Assembly: GCA_964598695.1 (NCBI GenBank)
Contig: CAZRDB010000157.1
Coordinates: forward strand, 1 to 11,881
From: CAZRDB01 sp964598695
Lineage (GTDB): Bacteria; Armatimonadota; Zipacnadia; UBA1398
Direction: 5' to 3'
Length of the DNA: 11,881 nt
Each line of letters opens with the position of its first letter. Position 1 is the stretch's first letter. Under the pieces are notes generated by a model. That model ran no database searches, had not been told where the DNA came from, and saw only the letters and a program-made list of their open reading frames with translations. Shown here one piece after another: positions 1-6,543 of this stretch. A program made the translations under genes and the position numbers.

Positions 1-1
1 C

Positions 2-766
2 GGGTGCGGCGCCTTGCGCCCCCCTTACGCGCGGGCGCGCGTGGGGTTGTCTGCCGCCGAGCCCGCTACGCCCGACGGTAAGACCGCCGCGGCCGAGGCG
101 TCCAAACCGACGAAGCCGGCGGAGAGGAAGACCGCGGAGGCGGAGGAGGAAGAGGACGTCGTTCCGCTCCCCATCGACGAGGTCATCTCGGAGATCCCGG
201 CGATGGGGCTCAAGACCGTCGTTGCGGCGCTGCTCGAGCAGGCCTCGGTCGACGGTCGCGTCGTCCTGGGCCATGTGGAGCAGGCCAAGCGCAGCCTCGA
301 GGATGAGGAGGACGCCGTCGCGCGGCAGTACGTCCGCCAGGCGCAGCGCGCGACCACATTCGTTGGCGCGGGCCTCCCGACCGTCCTCGCCCGCGAGTGC
401 CTCGACCGTGCCGTGGTGGAGTCGCAGGGCGGCCGCCCCTCGCGGGCGACCGAGAGCATCCGCGCCGCCGTCAGCATCGCCAACCAGGTGCCGCTCAAGG
501 GCACCGTCGAGCAGTTCCGCCGTCGCGGCGCCCAAGCCGTGAAGGCGATCGAGGAGGAGCAGCCCGAGCGCGCGCGCGAGCTGCTGCGCCAGATGGTGCA
601 GATGGTCGATACCTCCGACGCGGAACTGGAGATGGACCGGCTCTGCGAGAGCCTGCGGGCCGTCCTCTCCGCGATCGATCGCGACGCCCGCAAGGCGGCG
701 CTCGCCGAACTGGAGGGCGCGGACGACGCCCTCCGCACGATCCTCAAGACGTTCCGGGAAGAGTAG
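2..766 (+). CDS. Hypothetical helical protein, 5'-truncated, possible lipoprotein
   Basis: I do not recognise the family. The frame is open to the left edge, so the gene is probably cut. The earliest usable internal starts are TTG at 14 and GTG at 41, and neither has a convincing ribosome-binding site. The first visible codons read Gly-Cys-Gly-Ala. They are followed by about 45 residues rich in Ala, Pro, Lys and Glu, ending in an acidic Glu run. This would fit a lipobox cysteine followed by a flexible linker, but the upstream signal peptide cannot be seen. From about base 160 the protein looks almost wholly alpha-helical and charged. Its loosely repeated Ala/Glu/Arg-rich helices (for example around ARELLRQMVQMVD) could form a helical-repeat or coiled-coil bundle. 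No catalytic motif is visible. It ends 65 bases before dnaE on the same strand. That the gene is real is fairly sure; its function is unknown. Confidence 0.72.
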   Translation, partial: GCGALRPPYARARVGLSAAEPATPDGKTAAAEASKPTKPAERKTAEAEEEEDVVPLPIDEVISEIPAMGLKTVVAALLEQASVDGRVVLGHVEQAKRSLEDEEDAVARQYVRQAQRATTFVGAGLPTVLARECLDRAVVESQGGRPSRATESIRAAVSIANQVPLKGTVEQFRRRGAQAVKAIEEEQPERARELLRQMVQMVDTSDAELEMDRLCESLRAVLSAIDRDARKAALAELEGADDALRTILKTFREE

Positions 767-792
767 CTCCCCCCTACGGAGAACCTCCAGAG

Positions 793-818
793 AGCGCCTC
801 GGTCTCCGCCGGGGCGCT
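793..818 (+). promoter_or_regulatory. Stem-loop between the upstream gene and dnaE
   Basis: AGCGCCTCGGT (793-803) can pair along all 11 positions, two of them G-U wobbles, with GCCGGGGCGCT (808-818), leaving a four-base loop CTCC. It begins 26 bases after the upstream stop and ends just before the AGGG ribosome-binding site of dnaE (820-823). Only two T residues follow, so it is not a classical intrinsic terminator. It may stabilise or end the upstream message, or modulate dnaE translation. The pairing is seen directly; the role is inferred. Confidence 0.45.
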
Positions 819-831
819 TAGGGATTCGCAC

Positions 832-2246
832 ATGGACTTCGTGCATCTGCACACGCACACAGAGTTCAGCATGCTCGACGGCGCCTCTCGGGTCCCCGAC
901 TTGGTTCGCCGCTGCAACGACTTCGGCATGACCGCGCTGGCCATGACCGACCACGGCAGCATGTTCGGCGCGATCCCCTTCTACGAGGCCTGCCGGGCCG
1001 GCGGCGTCAAGCCGATCATGGGTTGCGAGCTGTACCTCGCCGAGGAATCCCGCAAGCGCCGCGACCCACAACGCGACAAGACCCGCTACCACCTCGTGCT
1101 CCTCGCCGAGGACCTCGCGGGCTACCGCAACCTGCTCAAGCTCGTCAGCCTCGGCTACACCGAGGGCTTCTACTACAAGCCCCGTGTCGACCTCGAGCTG
1201 CTCGCGCAGTACCGCGAGGGACTCGTCGCAACCACCGCGTGTCTGGCGGGCCCCGTCGACCAGGCGATCCTCACCGGCGGCAAGGAGGCCGGCAAGAAGG
1301 CCCTCCAGGGCCTCGTCGATGTCTTCGGCCGCGACCACCTCTACATGGAGATGATGGCGCACGGGATCGACGACGAGAAGCGCGTCGCCCAGCCGAAAGT
1401 CGAGCTGGCCCGCGAGTTCGGCCTGCCCATCGTCGCCACCAACGACAGCCACTACACCAACGCCGCCGACGCGCGCATGCACGCGCTGCTGCTGTGCATC
1501 CAGACCGGCAAGACACTGGCCGACAAGAGCCGCCTCGAGTTCGACGGCGAGGGCTTCTGGTTCAAGAGCCAGGAGGAGATGCTCGCCTGCATCGGCCAGC
1601 CCGAGTGGCTCACGCGGACCCTGGAGGTCGCGGAGCGCTGCAACGTCGAGATCCCCCTCGGCAACATCCAGATGCCCCGCTTCCAGGTCCCCGAGGGCTT
1701 CCGCGATGAGCCGGAGTACCTCCGCCACCTCTGCGAGCAGATGCTGCCCGGCCGGTACGACCCGAACGACCCGGTCGTGCGGGAGCGGCTCGAGTACGAG
1801 CTGGACATCATCATCCAGAAGAACTACGCGGGCTACTTCCTCGTCGTCTACGACATCGTACGGTTCTCGCGCGAGAGCGGGATCCTCATCGGCTTCCGGG
1901 GATCGGCCGGCGGGAGCCTGGTCGCCTACGTCCTCCGGATCCACGACCTCAACCCGCTCGAGCTCGGCCTGTTCTTCGAACGGTTCCTCAACCCCGAGCG
2001 CGACGACCCGCCCGACATCGACCTCGACCTCCCCGACGACCGCCGTCAGGAGGTCATCGAGTACGTCACCCGCCGCTACGGCGAGGATCGCGTCGCCCAG
2101 GTCTGCACCTTCGGGACCCTGCAGGCCAAGAACTCCGTCCGCGACGCCGGCCGCGCGCTCGGGATCCCCCTCCCCGATGTCGATCGCATCGCCAAGCTGA
2201 TCCGCGAGGCCACGATCGAGAAGTCGATCGCCGCCGCTCCCGAGCT
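832..2246 (+). CDS. dnaE: DNA polymerase III alpha subunit, N-terminal part (cut by gap)
   Basis: Catalytic subunit of the bacterial replicase, which extends primed DNA with dNTPs while held on the sliding clamp. The ATG at 832 is chosen because AGGG lies 8 bases upstream and the protein opens directly with the PHP-domain motif (VHLHTHTEFSMLDG). The PHP metal-site residues look complete: His5, His7 and His9, Asp40-His41 (MTDHG), Glu66 (GCE), His87 and a later NDSHY motif. E. coli DnaE has lost several of these, whereas PHP-active enzymes such as Thermus DnaE keep them and proofread with this domain. The palm follows, with GFRGSAGGSLVAYVL and then PDIDLDLPD, which supplies two catalytic aspartates (about Asp397 and Asp399). 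The fragment stops after ...APEL at the N run. The third catalytic aspartate and the rest of the enzyme continue in the piece starting near 2461. About 471 residues are present here. Confidence 0.95.
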
Positions 2247-2256
2247 NNNNNNNNNN
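2247..2256. other. Assembly gap (10 N) inside dnaE
   Basis: Ten N bases interrupt dnaE in the palm region. Both flanks encode adjoining parts of the same protein, so the order and orientation of the two contigs are well supported. The nominal gap length is not informative. Confidence 0.98.
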
Positions 2257-2460
2257 GACCTCATCGCCATCACCTTGACGTCCTCGCCGATGGCGGGGAT
2301 ACTCTTCTTCTGTACATTTTGAACCCGCTCGTTTTTTAATACAAGGTACCCGTCAGGGATAAGGGGGCTTACCCCCCCCCCATTTTGTTTGCAAAGCAAA
2401 ATTTTTAAGGGGGGGACCGGTTTGTATTTTTATTGCCGCGGATCCGGTGTTTATGTGGGG
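2257..2460. other. Non-dnaE sequence at contig edge, probable misassembly
   Basis: This stretch does not encode DnaE in any frame. In the dnaE frame it gives a short unrelated peptide and then TGA at 2320-2322. Its base composition differs sharply from all neighbours: T-, A- and homopolymer-rich (C10, G7, T6), with KpnI, SacII and BamHI sites (2345-2350, 2436-2441, 2440-2445). In family members only about 6-10 residues separate the ...PEL end before the gap from the DPTIGELLDYARQLEG segment after it. The 200 bases are therefore extra. The most likely source is a low-quality or chimeric contig end, perhaps with cloning-vector sequence. A genuine insertion in an essential gene is much less likely. 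Confidence 0.75.
2372..2415. repeat. Inverted repeat flanked by C10 and G7 runs
   Basis: A run of ten C (2372-2381) and ATTTTG (2382-2387) mirror CAAAAT (2397-2402) and seven G (2409-2415). A TTTGCAAA palindrome (2388-2395) sits in the loop, and six extra bases (TTTTAA) lie in the right arm. It lies wholly within the suspect contig-edge sequence and is best treated as part of that artefact until reads are checked. Confidence 0.5.
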
Positions 2461-4596
2461 CATCGCGATCCGACCATCGGCGAGCTGCTCGACTACGCGA
2501 GGCAGCTCGAGGGTCTCGTCCGGCACGCTTCGACCCATGCCGCCGCGGTCGTCATCGGCCGCGACCCGCTCGTCGAGTGGACCCCGCTGTTCCGGGTCTC
2601 CGAGGAGGAGGGGGCGACCACCCAGTTCGAGATGGACGCCCTCAAGCGAGTTGGGATCGAGAAGTTCGACCTCCTCGGCCTCAAGACCCTGACCGTGCTC
2701 GCCAACGCCCTCCAGGCGATCGAGCGCCGCCACGGTCGCACGCTCGCGTTGACCGAGATCCCCCAGGACGACGCCCCCACGTACGCGCTGCTCTCGCGGG
2801 GCGAGACCTCGGCCGTCTTCCAGCTCGAGTCCTCCGGCATGCGCAAGCTGGTTATGGATCTCCAGCCCAGTCGCATCGTCGACATGCTGCCTCTCGTCGC
2901 GCTCTACCGGCCGGGCCCCATCCAGACCGGCGAACTCGACCGGTTCGTCCGGCGCAAGCAGGGCAAGGAGAAGGTCGCCTACTTCCATCCGATGATGGAG
3001 CCGATCCTCGAGGAGACCTTCGGCGTCATGGTCTACCAAGAGCAGATCATGCAGATCGCCCGCGACATGGGCGGCTTCACCCTCGGCCAGGCTGACATCC
3101 TCCGCTCGGCCATGGGCAAGAAGAAGCGCGATGTCATGGACCGGATGCGCGCGGTCTTCGTCCAGGGCGCCGTCGACCGCGGGATCACCGGCGAGGACGC
3201 CTCGGCGATCTTCGACAACATGGCCGAGTTCGCGGCCTACTGCTTCAACAAGCCCCACTCGGCGATGTACGGGATCATCGCCTACTACACCGCCTACCTG
3301 AAGACCAACTACACCGCCGAGTTCATGGCGGCCCAGCTCACCAGTTTCATGGACTCCAAGGACCGCGTGGCGCTCTACATCGACGAGGCCCGCCGCCTGG
3401 GCGTCCAGATGCGCCCGCCGGACATCAACGAGAGCCTTGCCGACTTCGCGGTCGACTCCGAAGGCCACATCCGCTTCGGCCTCGCGGCCATCAAGGGCGT
3501 CGGGCGCGCCGCCGTCCAGGGGATCCTCGAGGCCCGTGAGGGCGGACCGTTCTCCAGCCTGTTCGACCTGTGCCAGCGCGCCCCGGCCACCGCCGTCAAC
3601 CGCGCTGTGCTGGAGGCGCTCATCCGGGCCGGCGCATTCGACCGGTTCGGCAGCCGCGCTGCCCACCTCGCGATCCTCGACTCGGCCCTCAGCATCCGAC
3701 AGCAGACCCTCAGGGAACGAGAATCGGGCCAGGAGAGCCTCTTCGGCGAGGATGACGAGGAGAGCCTCACCCTGGGGATCCCGGAGCTGCCCGACATCCC
3801 CGAGCTGCCCTCCGACGAGCTGCTCGAGAAGGAGAAGGAACTCCTCGGATTCTACGTCTCCGACAACCCGCTCTCGAAGCTCGCGGGGCGCCTGCAGGGC
3901 CGCGCCACCCACTCTGCCAGCAGGCTCTCGGGCGTGCGCGAGAACGAGGTCATCGTCGTGGGCGGAGTGGTCGCGGCCGTCCGGCCCTACAAGACCAAGA
4001 ACGGCAAGGACATGGGCTTCGTCACCCTCCACGACCATGAGGGCGAGATCAGCCTCGTGGTCTTCGGCGAGGAGTGGCAGCGCTACGGCAGCCTCCTCCG
4101 GGTCGACGGCGAGGTCCTCGTCAAGGGCAAGTGCCAGCGGCGCGAGGGCTCCAACCGGGGCGAGGAGATCCTCGTCTCCCAGGTCCGCGCCCTCCCCGAG
4201 CACAAGCGCGAGCCCGCCGCCGGAGCCGAGCCGCCCGCGGGCGGCAACGGCAACGGGGCGACCTACGGCGACACTCCCCCGCCCGATGAGCCGCCGCCGC
4301 CCAATGGCAACGGGAGCCCCTACGGGCCGAACGGCAACGGCTTCGAGGGCGAGATCCACGTGCGCATCGCCGGCCCCGACGCCCAGAGGATCCTGCGTGG
4401 CCTTCGCTCGCTGGTCGCCAACCGACGCGGCCCGTGCTCGCTGGTGCTGCATGTGTGTGAGAATGGCGCGGAGCGCCTGATCCGGCTCGCCGAGGACTAC
4501 CGCGTTGCCTTCGACGAGGACTTCCGCCTCGGCCTACGCGCCCTCGGCCTCCCCGCCGAGTCCGTCTGGACCGAGGCCACCGCAGGCGCGGCGTAG
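2461..4596 (+). CDS. dnaE: DNA polymerase III alpha subunit, C-terminal part
   Basis: This continues the polymerase begun at 832. True homology starts at about DPTIGELLDYARQLEG (from 2467). The left limit given is approximate and there is no real start codon here. The third catalytic aspartate is in KFDLLGLKTLTVL (codon 2668-2670). Next come the fingers/thumb region (VALYRPGPIQTGE, VMVYQEQIMQIA, FNKPHSAMYG) and a helix-hairpin-helix near 3478-3570 (AAIKGVGRAAV). A canonical internal beta-clamp-binding peptide, QESLF, lies at 3730-3744. An OB fold spans about 3946-4200. A disordered linker with three NGNG units and proline runs (about 4213-4350) precedes a small C-terminal domain of the type expected to contact tau. 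The two pieces sum to about 1,180 residues, normal for DnaE once a few lost codons are added. The gene ends with TAG, converging on the minus-strand gene that ends at 4694. Confidence 0.94.
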   Translation, partial: HRDPTIGELLDYARQLEGLVRHASTHAAAVVIGRDPLVEWTPLFRVSEEEGATTQFEMDALKRVGIEKFDLLGLKTLTVLANALQAIERRHGRTLALTEIPQDDAPTYALLSRGETSAVFQLESSGMRKLVMDLQPSRIVDMLPLVALYRPGPIQTGELDRFVRRKQGKEKVAYFHPMMEPILEETFGVMVYQEQIMQIARDMGGFTLGQADILRSAMGKKKRDVMDRMRAVFVQGAVDRGITGEDASAIFDNMAEFAAYCFNKPHSAMYGIIAYYTAYLKTNYTAEFMAAQLTSFMDSKDRVALYIDEARRLGVQMRPPDINESLADFAVDSEGHIRFGLAAIKGVGRAAVQGILEAREGGPFSSLFDLCQRAPATAVNRAVLEALIRAGAFDRFGSRAAHLAILDSALSIRQQTLRERESGQESLFGEDDEESLTLGIPELPDIPELPSDELLEKEKELLGFYVSDNPLSKLAGRLQGRATHSASRLSGVRENEVIVVGGVVAAVRPYKTKNGKDMGFVTLHDHEGEISLVVFGEEWQRYGSLLRVDGEVLVKGKCQRREGSNRGEEILVSQVRALPEHKREPAAGAEPPAGGNGNGATYGDTPPPDEPPPPNGNGSPYGPNGNGFEGEIHVRIAGPDAQRILRGLRSLVANRRGPCSLVLHVCENGAERLIRLAEDYRVAFDEDFRLGLRALGLPAESVWTEATAGAA

Positions 4597-4662
4597 CGGC
4601 TGATCTCCCTCCGGTTCGCCGCCTCTCTGGGGTCGGGCCCGCCCATCGCCGTCCCTCACTCA

Positions 4663-4678
4663 GCACGGCACCGTGCCG
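4663..4678. terminator. Palindrome between convergent genes, weak terminator candidate
   Basis: Overlapping dyads GCACG-GCAC-CGTGC (4663-4676) and CGGCA-CCG-TGCCG (4666-4678) lie in the 97-base space between dnaE and the converging minus-strand gene. There is no T tract on either strand. It could act as a symmetrical end structure or be a chance GC palindrome. Nothing else is apparent in this spacer. Confidence 0.25.
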
Positions 4679-4693
4679 CGACAGCTCCGTCCC

Positions 4694-5992
4694 TCAACGA
4701 CGCGGCCCATTCCGCACGGCATCGGCCGGGGCCTCTGCCCAGACGCAGTCGGGCATGAGCGTGACGCGTGGGTGGCGCAGCCGCACGAGGGGGCGCTCGC
4801 CAGCCGCTGGGAGCGCCGGACCGTCCTCGAGCGACACGCTCAGGTCCTCAAGCGTCTCCGTGGACTCGGTCCATCTCCTCTGCTCGACCCCGCCGCGCAC
4901 GCGAGCCTGCTCGGACCAGCGCGCCATGCACCCAGCGGGCAGAGCATCGGAGGCAACCTCGCCCCGGTGGGCATGGTAGGTGCCGCCGATCACGAGGCGC
5001 GCGCCTGCCCGAACGGCCTGCTCCGTGTCGGCGGGAAGGTCGGCCTCTACGGACTCGCCCTCCCACGGACCGGACTCCACGACCAGCGTGCCGTCGCCGC
5101 TTGAGGCGGAGCTGGGGACCCAGCTCGCCCGCATCGTGATGTACCGGCCTTCGAGGACCCACATGCCCATCAACCGTCGTGGCGGCTCGGGCACCCCCAG
5201 GAGACCCAGGAACAGCGCGCCACCGATCACCACGACGCAGACCACTCCCGCGACCACGTTCCGGCGGGGCACCGGCGGGCGCCCGCGCGCCGCAGCGACC
5301 GCCACCTCGGCAACCGCCGCCGCCTCCATCTCGCCCAGCATCTCCGGGGTAGGCAGATCCTCAGGTCCCGTGTAGCGGAGGGCGCCGGACAGCAGGCTGA
5401 GGACGTCCCGGTTCGGCACGCGCTCGGCCCGTACCTTGAGCACGAGCGACCTGACACTCCCGCCATGGATGACTACGTAGCGGTCATCCACCGTCAGCCC
5501 CATGGCCCAGACCGACTGCCATGGCACGAGGTGCTTCCCCAGCGTCAGGCCTCGCAAGTCGATCGAGATGGGCCCGAACGCTACCTGCTCGCCGGCTCTG
5601 AGCCGCTCGCTGTCCCGGACGGCCAGGTGGGGCCGGGCCCGCAGTGTCAGCGTGGTCATCAGGAGGTCGATCTGCGCGACGCCGTTGGTGAGCACCACCG
5701 TCTGACCATGGACCGTCGAGACCCGATGCCTGTGGGTTCTGCGCACACAGAGGGCGCCGAGTTCGTGGCGCACGACGTGGTATGTGATCTCCGCGATCTC
5801 GCTCCACCGGGCGCTCTCGACGTCGCCGCGCCCCACCTGCCAGGCGAACCCCTCGTCGAAGATGGCGACGGCCGTCCGGCGTTCGATCGCGAGCGTGCGG
5901 AGCTGGAACCATGCCACAGCCAGGAGCAGGGCACTCCCGCCGGTCACGACCCACGGCGCCTGAGGCCAGTGCTCCATGCAGGCCTGGATCAT
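4694..5992 (-). CDS. DUF6585-like membrane protein, start uncertain
   Basis: Predicted integral membrane protein of 432 residues from the ATG at 5992; function unknown. A membrane helix (about residues 12-31) is followed by a soluble beta-rich region with motifs FDEGFAWQVGR, W-SEI, RLRAGEQVAFGPI, GLTLGKHLVPWQSV and VPNRDVLSLL. From memory this pattern matches DUF6585 proteins; that assignment needs a profile search. A second helix (about 246-267) leads to a C-terminal domain of about 165 residues with two cysteines (355 and 416) that could pair outside the membrane. The frame stays open upstream to 6106 and encodes LGRPVRFHRP and another hydrophobic helix (RRLGTGLLLL...), but with no ATG, GTG or TTG before a TAG at 6107-6109. 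The true N-terminus is therefore probably upstream, and the 5992 start is a fallback. Transcription converges with dnaE. Confidence 0.68.
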   Translation of the reverse strand: MIQACMEHWPQAPWVVTGGSALLLAVAWFQLRTLAIERRTAVAIFDEGFAWQVGRGDVESARWSEIAEITYHVVRHELGALCVRRTHRHRVSTVHGQTVVLTNGVAQIDLLMTTLTLRARPHLAVRDSERLRAGEQVAFGPISIDLRGLTLGKHLVPWQSVWAMGLTVDDRYVVIHGGSVRSLVLKVRAERVPNRDVLSLLSGALRYTGPEDLPTPEMLGEMEAAAVAEVAVAAARGRPPVPRRNVVAGVVCVVVIGGALFLGLLGVPEPPRRLMGMWVLEGRYITMRASWVPSSASSGDGTLVVESGPWEGESVEADLPADTEQAVRAGARLVIGGTYHAHRGEVASDALPAGCMARWSEQARVRGGVEQRRWTESTETLEDLSVSLEDGPALPAAGERPLVRLRHPRVTLMPDCVWAEAPADAVRNGPRR

Positions 5993-6134
5993 CAGTGCGA
6001 GGGGTGCGGCATGGGTGGCGAGCAGCAGGAGGCCCGTGCCGAGGCGCCTCCAGAAGCACCGCGCGGGCCGGTGGAACCGGACCGGCCGGCCGAGGTGGGT
6101 GAACTGCTATAACTGCTCAGGCATCATCGGGGGG

Positions 6135-6144
6135 NNNNNNNNNN
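6135..6144. other. Assembly gap (10 N)
   Basis: Ten N bases separate the dnaE/membrane-protein contig from the dcw contig. No gene spans it, so this join rests only on whatever linking data the assembler had. Its real length and correctness cannot be judged from the sequence. Confidence 0.98.
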
Positions 6145-6179
6145 CCACAGCCCGCCACCCCGACACACACGCCGATACC

Positions 6180-6198
6180 TCCGGACGCGCGATCCGGA
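6180..6198. repeat. Paired TCCGGA motifs in intergenic space
   Basis: Two copies of the self-complementary hexamer TCCGGA (6180-6185 and 6193-6198) are separated by CGCGCGA. They could be two operator half-sites or a 6-bp hairpin with a 7-base loop. They lie in the 122-base stretch between the gap and the last dcw-side gene, where I see no coding potential. Chance in GC-rich DNA is possible. Confidence 0.25.
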
Positions 6199-6226
6199 TG
6201 ACCGGCAACGATGCCCGTACATGCAA

Positions 6227-6259
6227 AGCGGGAGGCCAGCTCTAGGCTAGCCCCCCGCT
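6227..6259 (-). terminator. Terminator-like hairpin ending the dcw operon
   Basis: AGCGGG (6227-6232) pairs with CCCGCT (6254-6259). Inside, GGC pairs with GCC and AGC pairs with GCT, separated by single mismatches, leaving a short loop near 6241-6245. It begins 8 bases past the stop of the cysteine-rich gene. Read on the minus strand the stem is followed by only three T residues, so termination strength is uncertain. Its position right after the last gene of the cluster supports the role. Confidence 0.5.
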
Positions 6260-6266
6260 CACGCCG

Positions 6267-6539
6267 CTACTCCTCGGTCTTCTCCTCGGCCGGGGCCTCG
6301 GCGGTCTCGCCCTCGGCCGGCTTCTCCTCGGCGTCTTCGTCGGTTCGGGCCACGAAGCAGTCGCGCTTGCGTGGGTCGCAGCGCTTGGGGCCGCAGAGGT
6401 GCGGGCCGAACTTGTTCAACTCGCACCGGAAGCCCTTGTCGGTGACCTGCACCGGCCGCTTGCTGCCGGCCACGAAGACCTCCTTGGTCCCGAGCGAGAC
6501 CAGGTGCTTGCATTCCTTGCTCATGTCGGTGAGGGCCAT
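6267..6539 (-). CDS. Cysteine-rich small protein coupled to ftsA
   Basis: A 90-residue protein of no family I recognise. The ATG at 6539 is chosen because GGAAGGGG (minus strand, 6547-6554) lies 7 bases upstream, overlapping the end of ftsA. An alternative ATG at 6524 has no such site. Five cysteines are seen: Cys10 (KECKHL), Cys39 (FRCEL), Cys49 (HLCG), Cys54 (KRCD) and Cys61 (RDCF). With His12 and His47 they could bind zinc or an iron-sulfur cluster, but the spacing matches no motif I know. Residues 1-63 are basic and compact. The last 25 are an acidic Glu/Ala/Pro/Thr tail, likely disordered. There is no signal peptide or membrane helix, so it should be cytoplasmic. Only 4 bases separate it from the ftsA stop, so translation is probably coupled, and it holds the place where ftsZ usually stands. 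A division role is inference from position only. Confidence 0.72.
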   Translation of the reverse strand: MALTDMSKECKHLVSLGTKEVFVAGSKRPVQVTDKGFRCELNKFGPHLCGPKRCDPRKRDCFVARTDEDAEEKPAEGETAEAPAEEKTEE

Positions 6540-6543
6540 TCCC

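Noticed and set aside
397..831. Upstream extension of the dnaE frame to 397
   Set aside because: It overlaps the upstream gene in another frame and gives Arg/Gly-rich junk. The ATG at 832 has a ribosome-binding site and opens with the PHP motif.
25..1944. Long minus-strand open frame of 639 codons opposite the first gene and dnaE
   Set aside because: It runs antisense to clear DnaE coding with all its motifs. Its protein is rich in Ala, Val, Glu and Asp, as expected from the complement of GC-rich codons, and it crosses two unrelated genes.
2247..2460. Intein or insertion sequence within dnaE
   Set aside because: Too short for either. There are no intein splice motifs, no transposase, and no flanking target duplication can be seen next to the N run.
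2353..4452. Minus-strand open frame of 699 codons opposite the C-terminal half of dnaE
   Set aside because: Antisense shadow of a well-identified gene; it also starts within the suspect contig-edge sequence.
6104..6134. Plus-strand CYNCSGIIGG peptide resembling a zinc ribbon
   Set aside because: Only one CxxC pair at a contig end, and the frame runs antisense to the extension of the membrane protein gene with no supporting start.
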